Source of the DNA: Kitasatospora phosalacinea
GTDB lineage: Bacteria > Actinomycetota > Actinomycetes > Streptomycetales > Streptomycetaceae
DNA length: 64,000 nucleotides
Reading direction: 5' to 3'
NCBI RefSeq assembly: GCF_030268885.1
Contig: NZ_BSSA01000020.1
Coordinates: forward strand, 81,993-145,992
Shown: positions 43,595-51,351 of the stretch, one piece after another
Layout of the letters: each line of letters starts with the position of its first letter
How positions within the stretch are numbered: position 1 is the first letter of the stretch
The notes under the pieces: generated by a model
Told to the model about the DNA's origin: nothing
Databases searched by the model: none
What the model saw: only the letters and a program-made list of their open reading frames with translations
Translations under genes and position numbers: made by a program

Positions 43595-44839
43595 ATGGAC
43601 CGACGACACCACCCCCGCTGGGACAGCACCCTCCCGCTGCTGGCGCGCGGCTACGCGTGGCTGCCCGACCTGCGCCGCCGCCACCCGGGGCCGGTCGTCC
43701 GGACCAGGCTGGCGGGTCGCCCCGCGGTCGCCCTGCACGGGCCGGAGGCCGTCCGCTTCTTCTACGACGAGCGGCACGTCACCCGCGCGGGCGCGCTGCC
43801 CGAGCCGGTGAGGAGCACGCTCTTCGGGCACGGCGCCGTGCACTCCCTGGACGGCCCGGTGCACCGGCTGCGCAAGGCGATGTTCCTGTCGCTGCTGGCC
43901 GACCCGGCCCGGGTCCGCGCCCTGGTCGACGAGGTCGGCGCGGCGTGGGACGCCGCGGTGGACGACTGGGCGGGGCGGCCCCGGGTGGTGCTGCTGGACG
44001 CGGCGGCCGAGGTCCTCACCGAGGGCGTCTGCCGCTGGGCGGGCCTGCCGCTGCCCGCGGACGGCGCCGGCCCGCTCGCCGCGGACCTGGTCGCGATGGT
44101 CGACGGCTTCGCCACCCCCGGACCGCGGCACTGGCGCGGGCGGCTGGCCCGGCGCCGCCGGGAGGCGTGGATCGCCGGGATCGTCGAGGGGGTGCGGGGC
44201 GGCAGCGCCCCGCTCCCGGCCGACTGCCCGGTCGAACGGGTGGCCCGGCACCGGGACGCGGACGGCGAGCTGCTGGAGCCCCGGGTCGCGGCCGTCGAGG
44301 TGCTCAACCTGGTCCGCCCCACCGTCGCGGTCTGCTGGTTCGTCGCGTTCGCCGCCCACGCCACCCACCGCTGGCCGGAGACCCGCAAGGCGCTGGCCAC
44401 CGGCGACCCGGACTACGCGCGGGCGTTCGCCCAGGAGGTGCGCCGCTTCTACCCGTTCGCCCCGTTCGTCGGCGGCCGGGCCGCCGCCGACCTGACCCAC
44501 CGGGGCGAGCCGATCGCCGCGGGCACCACGGTGCTGCTCGACCTGTACGGGCAGAACCACGACCCGCAGCTGTGGCCCGACCCGTACGCCTTCCGTCCCG
44601 AGCGCTTCCTCGAACGCCCGGAGGACGTCGGGCAGCTGGTCCCGCAGGGCGGCGGCGACCCGGGCAGCGGCCACCGCTGCCCCGGCGAGGCGGTGGTGGT
44701 CGGACTGCTGGAGGACCTGTCGGTGCGCCTGGCCCGGCTGGAGTACGTGCTGCCCGCGCAGGACCTGGCCATCCCGCTCGGCCGGATGATCGCCCGGCCG
44801 CGCAGCGGCTTCGTGATCGAGGCGGTCCGGGCCGGATGA
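43595..44839 (+). CDS. CYP152-like cytochrome P450 (fatty acid peroxygenase)
   Basis: 414-residue P450. The haem loop is GGDPGSGHRCPGE near 363 with the thiolate Cys. The I-helix reads NLVRPTVAVCWFVAFAAHAT near 235-255; the Arg-Pro pair here, in place of the usual acid-alcohol pair, marks CYP152 enzymes, which use hydrogen peroxide directly to hydroxylate or decarboxylate fatty acids. QEVRRFYPFAP near 285 is the ExxR region. No ribosome site is visible. ATGA overlap with a YihY gene. A peroxide-using enzyme beside catalase, Dps and stress genes is consistent with stress control. Confidence 0.88.
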   Translation: MDRRHHPRWDSTLPLLARGYAWLPDLRRRHPGPVVRTRLAGRPAVALHGPEAVRFFYDERHVTRAGALPEPVRSTLFGHGAVHSLDGPVHRLRKAMFLSLLADPARVRALVDEVGAAWDAAVDDWAGRPRVVLLDAAAEVLTEGVCRWAGLPLPADGAGPLAADLVAMVDGFATPGPRHWRGRLARRRREAWIAGIVEGVRGGSAPLPADCPVERVARHRDADGELLEPRVAAVEVLNLVRPTVAVCWFVAFAAHATHRWPETRKALATGDPDYARAFAQEVRRFYPFAPFVGGRAAADLTHRGEPIAAGTTVLLDLYGQNHDPQLWPDPYAFRPERFLERPEDVGQLVPQGGGDPGSGHRCPGEAVVVGLLEDLSVRLARLEYVLPAQDLAIPLGRMIARPRSGFVIEAVRAG

Positions 44840-45972
44840 ACGCACGCGAACGACAGCACGAACGACAGCACGAACGGCAGCACGAACGGCAGGACGGCCG
44901 GGAGGGGACGAGGGTGTCGCAGCACGAGCACGAGCACGAGCAGGGGCAGGGGCAGGAGCAGGGGCAGGGCGGGCAGCGCCGCGGAGCCGGGAGCACCGTC
45001 GCCCCGGACGGTCCGCAGGACGTGCCGGCCCGCGGCTGGTGGGCGGTGCTCCGGCGCACCGCGAAGGAGTTCCTGGACGACGAGCTGCCGGACCGGGCCG
45101 CCGCGCTGACCTACTACGGGGTGCTGGCGGTCTTCCCGGCGCTGCTGGTGCTGGTCTCCGTGCTCGGGCTGCTCGGGCGCTCGGCGACCGACACGGTGCT
45201 CGACAACCTGCAGCAGCTCGCCCCCGGTCCGGCCCGGGACGTGCTGCGCTCCACCGTCGAGCAACTGCAGGGCGGGCGCGGCGCCAGCGGGGTGCTGGCC
45301 GTGGTCGGCCTGCTGGGCGCGCTGTGGTCCGCCTCGGGCTACGTCGCCGCGTTCATCCGGGCCTCCAACGCGGTCTACGACATCCGCGAGGGCCGCCCGG
45401 TGTGGAAGCTCACCCCGCTGCGGGTCGGCCTGACCCTCCTGATGATGGTGCTGCTGCTGGCCAGCGCCGTGATCGTGGTCTTCACCGGCCCGGTGGCCCA
45501 GCGCGCCGGGGACGTCCTCGGGCTGGGCGCCACCGCCGTGACGGTCTGGTCGATCGCCAAGTGGCCGGTCCTGGTGCTGCTGGTCTGCGTCATGATCGCG
45601 GTGCTGTACTGGGCGGCCCCCAACGTGCGCGGCCGCGGCTGGCGCTGGGTCTCGCCGGGCAGCCTGCTGGCCGTCCTGCTCTGGCTGCTGCTCTCCGGCG
45701 GGTTCGCCGCGTACGTCGCCAACTTCGCCTCCTACAACCGCACCTACGGCACCCTCGCCGGGGTGATCGTCTTCCTGGTGTGGCTGTGGCTGTCCAACCT
45801 GGCGATCCTGCTGGGCCTGGAGTTCGACGCCGAACTCGCCCGCGAGCGGGCCGTCGAGGGCGGACTGCCGCCGGACGAGGAGCCGTACGTGCCGCCGCGC
45901 GACACCCGCAAGTGGCCCGAGGGGGAGACGGTGCCGCCGGAGCTGGAGACGAACCGAGACGAGGAGCAGTGA
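44836..45972 (+). CDS. YihY/UPF0761 family membrane protein with repeat-rich N-terminus
   Basis: 378 residues. The first 60 are low complexity: REROH-like ERQHERQHERQ repeats, then HEHEHEQGQGQEQGQG. The membrane core spans about 70-345 with RAAALTYYGVLAVFPALLVL near 90, LWSASGYVAAFIRASNAVYD near 158-177, YRTYGTLAGV-like NRTYGTLAGVIVFLVWLWLS near 300-320. It is a full YihY/BrkB protein and a paralogue of the one at 30286. Coupled upstream to the P450 and downstream to an F420 enzyme. Function of the family is unsettled. Confidence 0.87.
   Translation: MNARERQHERQHERQHERQDGREGTRVSQHEHEHEQGQGQEQGQGGQRRGAGSTVAPDGPQDVPARGWWAVLRRTAKEFLDDELPDRAAALTYYGVLAVFPALLVLVSVLGLLGRSATDTVLDNLQQLAPGPARDVLRSTVEQLQGGRGASGVLAVVGLLGALWSASGYVAAFIRASNAVYDIREGRPVWKLTPLRVGLTLLMMVLLLASAVIVVFTGPVAQRAGDVLGLGATAVTVWSIAKWPVLVLLVCVMIAVLYWAAPNVRGRGWRWVSPGSLLAVLLWLLLSGGFAAYVANFASYNRTYGTLAGVIVFLVWLWLSNLAILLGLEFDAELARERAVEGGLPPDEEPYVPPRDTRKWPEGETVPPELETNRDEEQ
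44846..44894 (+). repeat. 12-bp coding tandem repeat (ERQH)
   Basis: About four head-to-tail copies of a 12-base unit near CACGAACGACAG encode ERQH repeats at the start of the YihY protein. Copies differ by one base. Confidence 0.7.
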
Positions 45973-46967
45973 TGACCGAGTACGGGTACTTCCTGTCCTG
46001 CGAGGAGTTCACCCCGCAGGAGCTGATCCGCCAGGCCGAACGGGCCCGGGAGGCCGGGTTCACCCGGCTGGCGATCTCCGACCACTTCCACCCGTGGAAC
46101 GAGGCGCAGGGCAACAGCGCCTTCGTCTGGTCGGTGATCGGCGCACTCTCGCAGACCGTCGACCTGCCCGTCACCACCCTGGTGACCTGCCCCACCGTCC
46201 GCCTGCACCCGGCGGTCACCGCCCAGGCCGCGGCCACCTCCAGCGTCCTGCTGGACGGCCGCTTCACCCTCGGCGTCGGCACCGGCGAGGCGCTCAACGA
46301 GCACGTCCTCGGCGACCGGTGGCCCTCCTTCGAGGAGCGCGCCGAGATGCTGGAGGAGGCCGTCGAGGTGATGCGCGAGCTGTTCACCGGCCGCCAGGTC
46401 AGCCACCGCGGCCCGAACTACACCGTCGACAACGCCCGCCTCTACACCGCGCCCCGCGGCCACCTGCCGATCCTGGTCTCCGGCTTCGGCCCCAAGGCCG
46501 CCGCCACGGCCGCCCGGATCGGCGACGGCTTCGTCACCATGCAGCCCGACGCCGACCTGGTCGGAGCCTTCCGCGACGCGGGCGGCACCGGCAAGGTGGT
46601 CGGCGGGCTGAAGGTCTGCTGGAGCGCCGACCGGGACGCGGCGATCGACGAGGTGCACCGCCGCTGGCCCACCGAACTGCTCCCCGGCGAGCTCGCCCAG
46701 CTGCTCCCCACCCCGGCCCACTTCGAGCAGGCCAGCAGCCTCGTCACCCGCGAGATGGTCGCCGACGCGGTGGTCTGCGGCGACGACGTGGAGGCGCACC
46801 TCGCAGCGGTCCGCGCCTACCCGCGGGCCGGTTTCGACGAGGTGTACGTCGGACAGATCGGCCCGGACCAGGACGCCTTCTTCGAGGCCTACCGGACGCG
46901 GGTGCTGCCCGCCCTGAAGGACGCCGGGGACGGCCCCGAGCACGCCCCCGCCGACCCGGGCCGCTGA
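45972..46967 (+). CDS. F420-dependent LLM-class oxidoreductase (TIGR03557-like), second copy
   Basis: 331-residue TIM-barrel oxidoreductase. RLAISDHFHPWNEAQGNSAF, TTLVTCPTVRLHPAVTAQAA, RFTLGVGTGEALNEHVLGDR and LPILVSGFGPKAAATAARIG match its paralogue at 7288 and F420-dependent glucose-6-phosphate dehydrogenase-like proteins. TGATG overlap with the YihY gene makes it the third gene of the P450 operon. F420H2 enzymes often help survive oxidative stress; the substrate here is unknown. Confidence 0.88.
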   Translation: MTEYGYFLSCEEFTPQELIRQAERAREAGFTRLAISDHFHPWNEAQGNSAFVWSVIGALSQTVDLPVTTLVTCPTVRLHPAVTAQAAATSSVLLDGRFTLGVGTGEALNEHVLGDRWPSFEERAEMLEEAVEVMRELFTGRQVSHRGPNYTVDNARLYTAPRGHLPILVSGFGPKAAATAARIGDGFVTMQPDADLVGAFRDAGGTGKVVGGLKVCWSADRDAAIDEVHRRWPTELLPGELAQLLPTPAHFEQASSLVTREMVADAVVCGDDVEAHLAAVRAYPRAGFDEVYVGQIGPDQDAFFEAYRTRVLPALKDAGDGPEHAPADPGR

Positions 46968-46990
46968 TCCGGAACGGAGCGCAGCGGGGT

Positions 46991-47015
46991 GCATGACCTG
47001 CGGCGGAGCGGTTAG
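46991..47015 (+). promoter_or_regulatory. SigB-like promoter before whiB-like gene
   Basis: GCAT, 15 bases, GGTTAG, 40 bases before the GTG at 47056. Same -10 variant as before catalase. Confidence 0.4.
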
Positions 47016-47055
47016 ACGGCGGTTGTTCGATTCCCTCCGTTCGGAAGGCACCGCC

Positions 47056-47361
47056 GTGACCATGGTCTCCCGTCTCCCCGGCGCTCAGACGCACCACTGG
47101 GACTGGCAGCTCGAAGGCTCCTGCCGCACCGTCGGCAGCGAGGTCTTCTTCCGACCCGCGAACGAGGGCCGCGCCGAGGCCAGGCAGCGCGAGGAGGCCG
47201 CCAAGCGGGTCTGCGCCGGCTGCCCCGTCCGCCTGGAGTGCCGACGGCACGCCCTCGCCACCCGCGAGCCCTACGGCGTCTGGGGCGGCCTGACCGAGGA
47301 CGAGCGGCGCGCCCTGCTGGTGCGCCGCTCCTCCGAGGAGGTCATGCCCAGGGCCGCGTGA
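47056..47361 (+). CDS. WhiB-family iron-sulfur transcription factor
   Basis: 101 residues. Four cysteines for a [4Fe-4S] cluster: one in EGSCRTVGSE near 25 and three in VCAGCPVRLECRRH near 56-66. The GVWGGLTEDERR turn and the basic tail complete the WhiB pattern. The GTG is preferred because GGAAGG lies 7 bases upstream; an ATG follows two codons later. WhiB-like proteins control development, redox and antibiotic responses in actinobacteria; which Wbl class is unclear. It converges with and slightly overlaps a STAS gene. Confidence 0.92.
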   Translation: MTMVSRLPGAQTHHWDWQLEGSCRTVGSEVFFRPANEGRAEARQREEAAKRVCAGCPVRLECRRHALATREPYGVWGGLTEDERRALLVRRSSEEVMPRAA

Positions 47362-47806
47362 GGGCACTGCCGTGCGAAGGGCCGACCGGCTTCCGGTCGG
47401 CCCTCGGCGTTCCCGGAGGTCTCCGGGGCGGGTGCCGCCGGGTCCGGGCCGGGGTGCTGTCCTCGACCGGCAGGTACGGAGCGGACCGGCTGGCCTCCAG
47501 GAACCGGCGCACGCAGTGCGAGGGCGAGTCCAGGGCCAGCGCCACCCCGAGGGCGCGGGCCTCGTACCTGGTGCGCAGCAGGGTGTCCAGGGCGGACGAG
47601 GTGAACAGGTCCACCGCCCGCAGGTCCACGGACAGCCTGGCCGGACGCTCCCGCAGGCCGTCCCGCAGGGCCAGCGCGAACGCCTGCTGGTTGTCCTGGT
47701 GCAGGGCGCCGATCAGCGCGCACCGGACGGTGCCGCCGGTGCGGCGGGTCTCGATCCGCAGGTCGGGGGTGCGCACCACGACCGCCCGCCCGCGGCGCCC
47801 GGTCAC
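47342..47806 (-). CDS. STAS-domain protein with extended basic tail
   Basis: 154 residues. The STAS core spans about 12-110: IETRRTGGTVRCALIGALHQ, RLSVDLRAVDLFTSSALDTL (possible phospho-Ser) and ALGVALALDSPSHCVRRFLE. The last 40 residues are Arg/Pro-rich and are encoded across the hairpin at 47378-47404 and the end of whiB. GTGA overlap with the 86-residue gene upstream. Likely another anti-sigma antagonist or ligand-sensing STAS protein. Confidence 0.78.
   Translation of the reverse strand: MTGRRGRAVVVRTPDLRIETRRTGGTVRCALIGALHQDNQQAFALALRDGLRERPARLSVDLRAVDLFTSSALDTLLRTRYEARALGVALALDSPSHCVRRFLEASRSAPYLPVEDSTPARTRRHPPRRPPGTPRADRKPVGPSHGSALTRPWA
47378..47404. terminator. hairpin after whiB-like gene
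   Basis: Perfect 12-base stem (47378-47389 with 47393-47404) and a 3-base loop, 16 bases after the whiB stop. It lies inside the reading frame of the convergent STAS gene. Confidence 0.7.
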
Positions 47807-48063
47807 CGGGCGGCGCCGACCGGGGCGGTCCGGGGCGGGGGCAGGGCGGGGGAGTCGACCGCCGCGCGCAGGGTCTCCCACAGCGCCAGGGCGTTGCCGC
47901 GCAGGTGGCCGGTGACCGGGGCGCCCTCCTCGACGGCCGTCAGGTAGGCGCTCACCCCGGTGACCGCGTACCGCAGCTGCGGCGGCAGGGCCTCGACGGC
48001 GCCGCAGCCGGCGGTCAGGGCTTCGGTGAGCTGCTCCAGCCGGGCCCGGGTCGGGACCTCCAC
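47803..48063 (-). CDS. hypothetical protein, 86 aa
   Basis: Helical protein: ARLEQLTEALTAGCGAVEAL, LRYAVTGVSAYLTAVEEGAP, NALALWETLRAAVDSPALPP. I do not recognise a family. The GTG at 48063 follows GGAGG by 7 bases. It overlaps the STAS gene by 4 bases and diverges from a winged-helix gene, so these may form one regulatory unit. Confidence 0.65.
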   Translation of the reverse strand: MEVPTRARLEQLTEALTAGCGAVEALPPQLRYAVTGVSAYLTAVEEGAPVTGHLRGNALALWETLRAAVDSPALPPPRTAPVGAAR

Positions 48064-48146
48064 GACATCGCCTCCAGGTGCCGGTGCGGAAGAGCCGACG
48101 CGTCCCACTCTCCCCGCACACACGACGTGCGTCAATGAATGCACGA

Positions 48147-48191
48147 AAATTATGTCATGCATTACGTGTCGTGAAATGCACTACCTATCCT
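48147..48191. promoter_or_regulatory. AT-richer divergent promoter region
   Basis: One of the few AT-rich stretches. On the minus strand TTTCAC, 16 bases, CATAAT reads toward the 86-aa gene. On the plus strand TATCCT lies 6 bases before the GTG at 48198, suggesting a leaderless winged-helix mRNA. Confidence 0.4.
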
Positions 48192-48197
48192 GGGGAG

Positions 48198-48506
48198 GTG
48201 GAGAGAACCGCCGAATCCAGCCGCCAGTGGACCTTCCTGACCAACCACGCCAGGGTCCTGATCCAGATCTACCGCGACCCGGGCATCCGGGTCCGCGACA
48301 TAGCCACCCGCTGCCTGCTCACCGAACGGGCCGTGCAGCGCATCATCTCCGACCTGGAGGAGGCCGGGTACCTCTCCCACGAGCGCCGCGGCCGCACCAA
48401 CCACTACCACGTCATCGACGGCCAACTGCGCCATCCCGCCGACGCCGGACCCACCATCGCCGAGCTCCTCTCGGCCCTCCTCACCCCGCCGCCGGACACG
48501 CCCTGA
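48198..48506 (+). CDS. winged-helix transcriptional regulator (MarR/ArsR-like)
   Basis: 102 residues. The winged helix covers most of the chain: WTFLTNHARVLIQIYRDPGI, VRDIATRCLLTERAVQRIIS (recognition helix), DLEEAGYLSHERRGRTNHYH (wing). No metal-binding cysteines are seen. The GTG at 48198 is favoured by its distance from the TATCCT hexamer; a longer form from an ATG at 48135 would run through the promoter. It likely regulates itself and the divergent 86-aa/STAS pair. Confidence 0.82.
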   Translation: MERTAESSRQWTFLTNHARVLIQIYRDPGIRVRDIATRCLLTERAVQRIISDLEEAGYLSHERRGRTNHYHVIDGQLRHPADAGPTIAELLSALLTPPPDTP

Positions 48507-48558
48507 CCCCCGCCGCGCGGACCGGGGCGACGGGGGCCAGGGCTGTACGGGGCGGGCG

Positions 48559-48738
48559 TCAGGGGGCCTGGGTGTCCGCCGCCGGGGGCTCGGGCTCCTC
48601 GTCGCCCCCGGTCCGGGCCTTGGCCCGCACGTCGGCCGGGGTCGGCGCGGTGATCTCGCGCTCCTCGGCCGACCGCTCGCGCACGCTCTCCCCGGGCGCC
48701 TCCTCGGCGGCCCGGTCCTTGCCGTCCTGCGTGGTCAT
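48559..48738 (-). CDS. small acidic hypothetical protein, 59 aa
   Basis: 59 residues, disordered and Glu-rich (KDRAAEEAPGESVRERSAEE, EEPEPPAADTQAP), not similar to anything I can name. Support comes from GGAGAGGAG before the ATG and a well-matched SigB-like promoter at 48778-48802. Small hydrophilic stress proteins of this kind are common in SigB regulons. Confidence 0.65.
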   Translation of the reverse strand: MTTQDGKDRAAEEAPGESVRERSAEEREITAPTPADVRAKARTGGDEEPEPPAADTQAP

Positions 48739-48777
48739 GGCTGCTCCTCTCCTGCACTCCGTCGGGACACCGGGCGG

Positions 48778-48802
48778 CTACCCCCGACCCGGCGGGCCAC
48801 AC
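48778..48802 (-). promoter_or_regulatory. SigB-like promoter before small acidic gene
   Basis: Minus strand: GTGT, 15 bases, GGGTAG, 39 bases before the ATG at 48738. Confidence 0.55.
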
Positions 48803-48831
48803 CGGGCCGACCGGGTGAACCCGGCCTACGC

Positions 48832-49107
48832 TCAGCCCTTCCCGGTGGGCCACACGCCCGTCACCCGCCGCCAGGCGACCGCGCCCGACCGGTCCAGGGC
48901 CGCCTTCACCAGGGCGAACACCGCGCCCTGGAGCGCGGCGGCCAGCAGCACCTCCCGCCAGCCGCGCTCCTCGTCGGTCGCGTCCGGCGCGTCGTCCTCG
49001 TGCGCGACCCGCTGCCACAGCCGTTTGAACACCGCCCCGGCCAGCACCCCGCCCAGCGCCCCCACCACCATGCCGACCGGCTTGTACACCACCGCCGCCG
49101 CCTTCAT
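48832..49107 (-). CDS. DUF4235-like membrane protein
   Basis: 91 residues. An N-terminal hydrophobic stretch with a glycine-rich helix (VVYKPVGMVVGALGGVLAG), then VFKRLWQRV, an acidic loop and a second helix WREVLLAAALQGAVFALVKA followed by ALDRSGAVAWRRVTG. This is the DUF4235 pattern, of unknown function. GGAGGAGG precedes the ATG. Probably SigB-type controlled from 49154-49179. Confidence 0.82.
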   Translation of the reverse strand: MKAAAVVYKPVGMVVGALGGVLAGAVFKRLWQRVAHEDDAPDATDEERGWREVLLAAALQGAVFALVKAALDRSGAVAWRRVTGVWPTGKG

Positions 49108-49153
49108 CGGACCTCCTCCGCCGTGGCGCCGCAGCGCCGGAACGCCCCCGCGG

Positions 49154-49179
49154 CTGCCCGACCGTCCCCGCCGCGAAAC
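49154..49179 (-). promoter_or_regulatory. SigB-like promoter before DUF4235 gene
   Basis: Minus strand: GTTT, 16 bases, GGGCAG, 46 bases before the ATG at 49107. Divergent from the hemerythrin promoter, 6 bases apart. Confidence 0.5.
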
Positions 49180-49185
49180 GGCCGC

Positions 49186-49210
49186 GGTTGCCCCGGTCCG
49201 TTCCGGGTAG
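49186..49210 (+). promoter_or_regulatory. SigB-like promoter before hemerythrin gene
   Basis: GGTT, 15 bases, GGGTAG, 39 bases before the ATG at 49250. Confidence 0.45.
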
Positions 49211-49249
49211 CCGAGGGCCGTCCCACCCCATCCCGGACCAGGAGGCCCG

Positions 49250-49723
49250 ATGGACGCGATCGTGCTGCTGAAGGAAGACCACAAGACGGTCGAGAAGCTC
49301 TTCAAGGAGTTCGAGAAGGCCGGTGACCGGGCCTTCGCGACCAAGCGCCGGATCGCCGACCGGGTGATCGAGGAGCTGACCGTCCACGCGGTCATCGAGG
49401 AGGAGGTCTTCTACCCGGCCGCGCGCGAAGCCGCCCCGGAGACCGCCGACCACGTCCTGGAGAGCGTCGAGGAGCACCACGTCGTGGTGTGGATGCTGGC
49501 CGAGCTGGCCGGTCTCGACCCGCAGGACGAGCGGTTCGACGCCAAGATGACGGTGCTGATGGAGAACGTCCGCCACCACGTCGAGGAGGAGGAGCGGGAC
49601 TGGTTCCCCGAGGTCCGCAAGGCCATGGGGCGCAACCGCCTCCTCGAACTCGGCGAGCGCCTGGAGGCGGCCAAGGAGACCGCCACCCGCGACCCGCTGA
49701 AGGTGCCCAGCGCCGCGAAGTGA
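49250..49723 (+). CDS. hemerythrin HHE-domain protein
   Basis: 157-residue four-helix di-iron protein. Metal-ligand residues are visible: LLKEDHKTVEKLFKEFEK (His), ELTVHAVIEEEVFYPAARE (His, Glu), ESVEEHHVVVWMLAELAG (His) and NVRHHVEEEERDWFPEVR (His, Glu). Such proteins bind oxygen, nitric oxide or peroxide-linked iron. AGGAGG lies 6 bases upstream of the ATG. HHE proteins are common SigB/SigF-type stress targets in actinobacteria. Confidence 0.92.
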   Translation: MDAIVLLKEDHKTVEKLFKEFEKAGDRAFATKRRIADRVIEELTVHAVIEEEVFYPAAREAAPETADHVLESVEEHHVVVWMLAELAGLDPQDERFDAKMTVLMENVRHHVEEEERDWFPEVRKAMGRNRLLELGERLEAAKETATRDPLKVPSAAK

Positions 49724-49795
49724 CCGCCCGCCCGGCCCCCGCAGTCGCCCGGCCCCCGCAGCCCCGCCCGGCTGCGGGGGCCGCGGCCGTCCACC

Positions 49796-50350
49796 TCACC
49801 GCCCGCCGGAGCGGCGCTCCCCGGGACGGTCCCCCTCCCGGCGGCGCTCCTCCTGGCGGCGCTCCTCGTGGCGCAGCAGCAGGAACGGCAGCACCAGCCA
49901 GGTGGCCGCGAAGTAGGCGACGGCGCAGGCCGACACCGTCGCGGCGAGCACGGCGTTGCCGGTCGCGGTGCGCAGCAGCAGCAACAGGGCGCAGCCGATG
50001 GTGAGGGCGAGCAGCGTCAGGCCCAGCCCGATCAGGCGGGAGCCGGTGCGCACCAGCACCGGCTTCAGGTCGTGCCCGGCCAGCAGCCGGTGGAAGGAGA
50101 CCGGCGCGATCAGCGAGGCGGTCGCGCAGGCGCCCAGGACGACGGTGACGGTGTACAGGCCCTTGTCGAAGCCGCCGAGCGAGGCGAACCGCGGGGTGAA
50201 GGCCACGCTCAGCAGGAAGCCGAACAGGATCTGCGCCCCGGTCTGGGCGACCCGCACCTCCTGCAGCATCTCGTCCCACTGCCGGTCCGCCCGCTCCTGC
50301 GGGCTCTCGTCACGGCCGGGGCCGCCTCCGGACTGCGCAGAGTCGTCCAC
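49796..50350 (-). CDS. DUF6328-like membrane protein
   Basis: 184 residues with four TM helices. The start RADRQWDEMLQEVRVAQTGA then QILFGFLLSVAFTPRFASLG is the recognisable family pattern (DUF6328, from memory). Further helices are at about 65-85, 100-125 and 130-155, with an Arg/Glu-rich tail EERRQEERRREGDRPGERRS. Function unknown. AAAGGA precedes the ATG. Confidence 0.8.
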   Translation of the reverse strand: MDDSAQSGGGPGRDESPQERADRQWDEMLQEVRVAQTGAQILFGFLLSVAFTPRFASLGGFDKGLYTVTVVLGACATASLIAPVSFHRLLAGHDLKPVLVRTGSRLIGLGLTLLALTIGCALLLLLRTATGNAVLAATVSACAVAYFAATWLVLPFLLLRHEERRQEERRREGDRPGERRSGGR

Positions 50351-50457
50351 GGGGGTCCTTTCGCTCGTACCGGATCGTGCCGCCCCCGGTGCCGATTCTC
50401 CGTCCGCCCGGGGGCAGCGGGCGGGAGCGTCCGCCGCCCGTGTCGCCCTTCCCCCGG

Positions 50458-50482
50458 CTGCCCGGCCCGGCGGCGCCCATGC
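50458..50482 (-). promoter_or_regulatory. possible SigB-like promoter before DUF6328 gene
   Basis: Minus strand: GCAT, 15 bases, GGGCAG, 107 bases before the ATG. The GCAT is part of a 31-bp tandem repeat, so chance is harder to exclude. Confidence 0.3.
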
Positions 50483-50530
50483 CGGTGGGTGCCCGGAGCG
50501 GCGGCGCTCATGCCGGTGGGTGCCCGGAGC
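50469..50530. repeat. 31-bp tandem duplication
   Basis: Two head-to-tail copies (50469-50499 and 50500-50530) differing at one base, with the beginning of a third. It fills the space between two divergent membrane-protein genes. Confidence 0.75.
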
Positions 50531-50545
50531 GGCGGGCGTCCGGGG

Positions 50546-50570
50546 GAGTGGGGACGGGACGAACGGGCAG
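50546..50570 (+). promoter_or_regulatory. SigB-like promoter before DUF1345-like gene
   Basis: GAGT, 15 bases, GGGCAG, 37 bases before the ATG at 50608. Confidence 0.35.
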
Positions 50571-50607
50571 GCGCTGTGCCACCCGCTCCGACCCGGAGGA
50601 CCCGTCC

Positions 50608-51351
50608 ATGGACCGTGCGAAGCAACGGCGCGTCAACCAGCACCGGGCGAGGGCGCTGCAGCGCTTCCCGCGCCACGAGCGGCGCGGCGAGGCCCGGCTG
50701 CCGGCGGTGCTCGCCACCCTGACGGCCGTACTGCTCTACCTGGTGCTGCCGGAGCAACTGCTGTTCGTCCCGCGCTTCGTCCTGCCCGGCCTGGAACTCC
50801 TGCTGCTGATCCCGCTGATCGCGGTCAACCCGCGCCGGATGACCCGGCAGAACCGCTTCTCCCGGATCGTGTCGCTGACCCTGGTTGCCCTCATCGGCCT
50901 CAGCAATCTCGTCTCGCTCGGCCTGCTGGTCAACGCCATGGTCACCAGCAAGGCCCAGGAGGGCGGCCCGCTGCTGCTCGCCGCCCTCCAGGTGTGGGCC
51001 ACCGGCATCATCGTCTTCGGCCTGGCCTTCTGGGAGCTCGACCGCGGCGGCCCGGTGATGCGCACCCAGGCCGAGCGCGCCGAACTGCCGCTCGCCGACT
51101 TCCGGTTCTCCCAGGACGAGAACGACGACGCCATCGAGGAGGTCGCCGACGGCTCCTCCCGCACCAGCGACTGGGTACCCACCCTGATGGACTATCTTTA
51201 CGTTTCGGTGACCAACTCCACGGCCTTCAGCCCCACCGACACCATGCCGCTCTCCACCCGGGCCAAGGCCCTGATGGCCGTCGAGAGCATCGCCGCCCTC
51301 ATCACCTCCCTGCTCGTCATCGCCCACGCCGTCGGCGTCCTCGACAAGTAG
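50608..51351 (+). CDS. DUF1345-like membrane protein
   Basis: 247 residues, about six TM helices (about 30-65, 85-110, 120-140 and the C-terminus). The conserved segment MDYLYVSVTNSTAFSPTDTM near 193-212 resembles an ion-channel pore loop and is the DUF1345 signature. The end LSTRAKALMAVESIAALITS is also typical. Function is unknown; a channel role is suggested only by the pore-like loop. CCGGAGGA precedes the ATG. Confidence 0.82.
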   Translation: MDRAKQRRVNQHRARALQRFPRHERRGEARLPAVLATLTAVLLYLVLPEQLLFVPRFVLPGLELLLLIPLIAVNPRRMTRQNRFSRIVSLTLVALIGLSNLVSLGLLVNAMVTSKAQEGGPLLLAALQVWATGIIVFGLAFWELDRGGPVMRTQAERAELPLADFRFSQDENDDAIEEVADGSSRTSDWVPTLMDYLYVSVTNSTAFSPTDTMPLSTRAKALMAVESIAALITSLLVIAHAVGVLDK

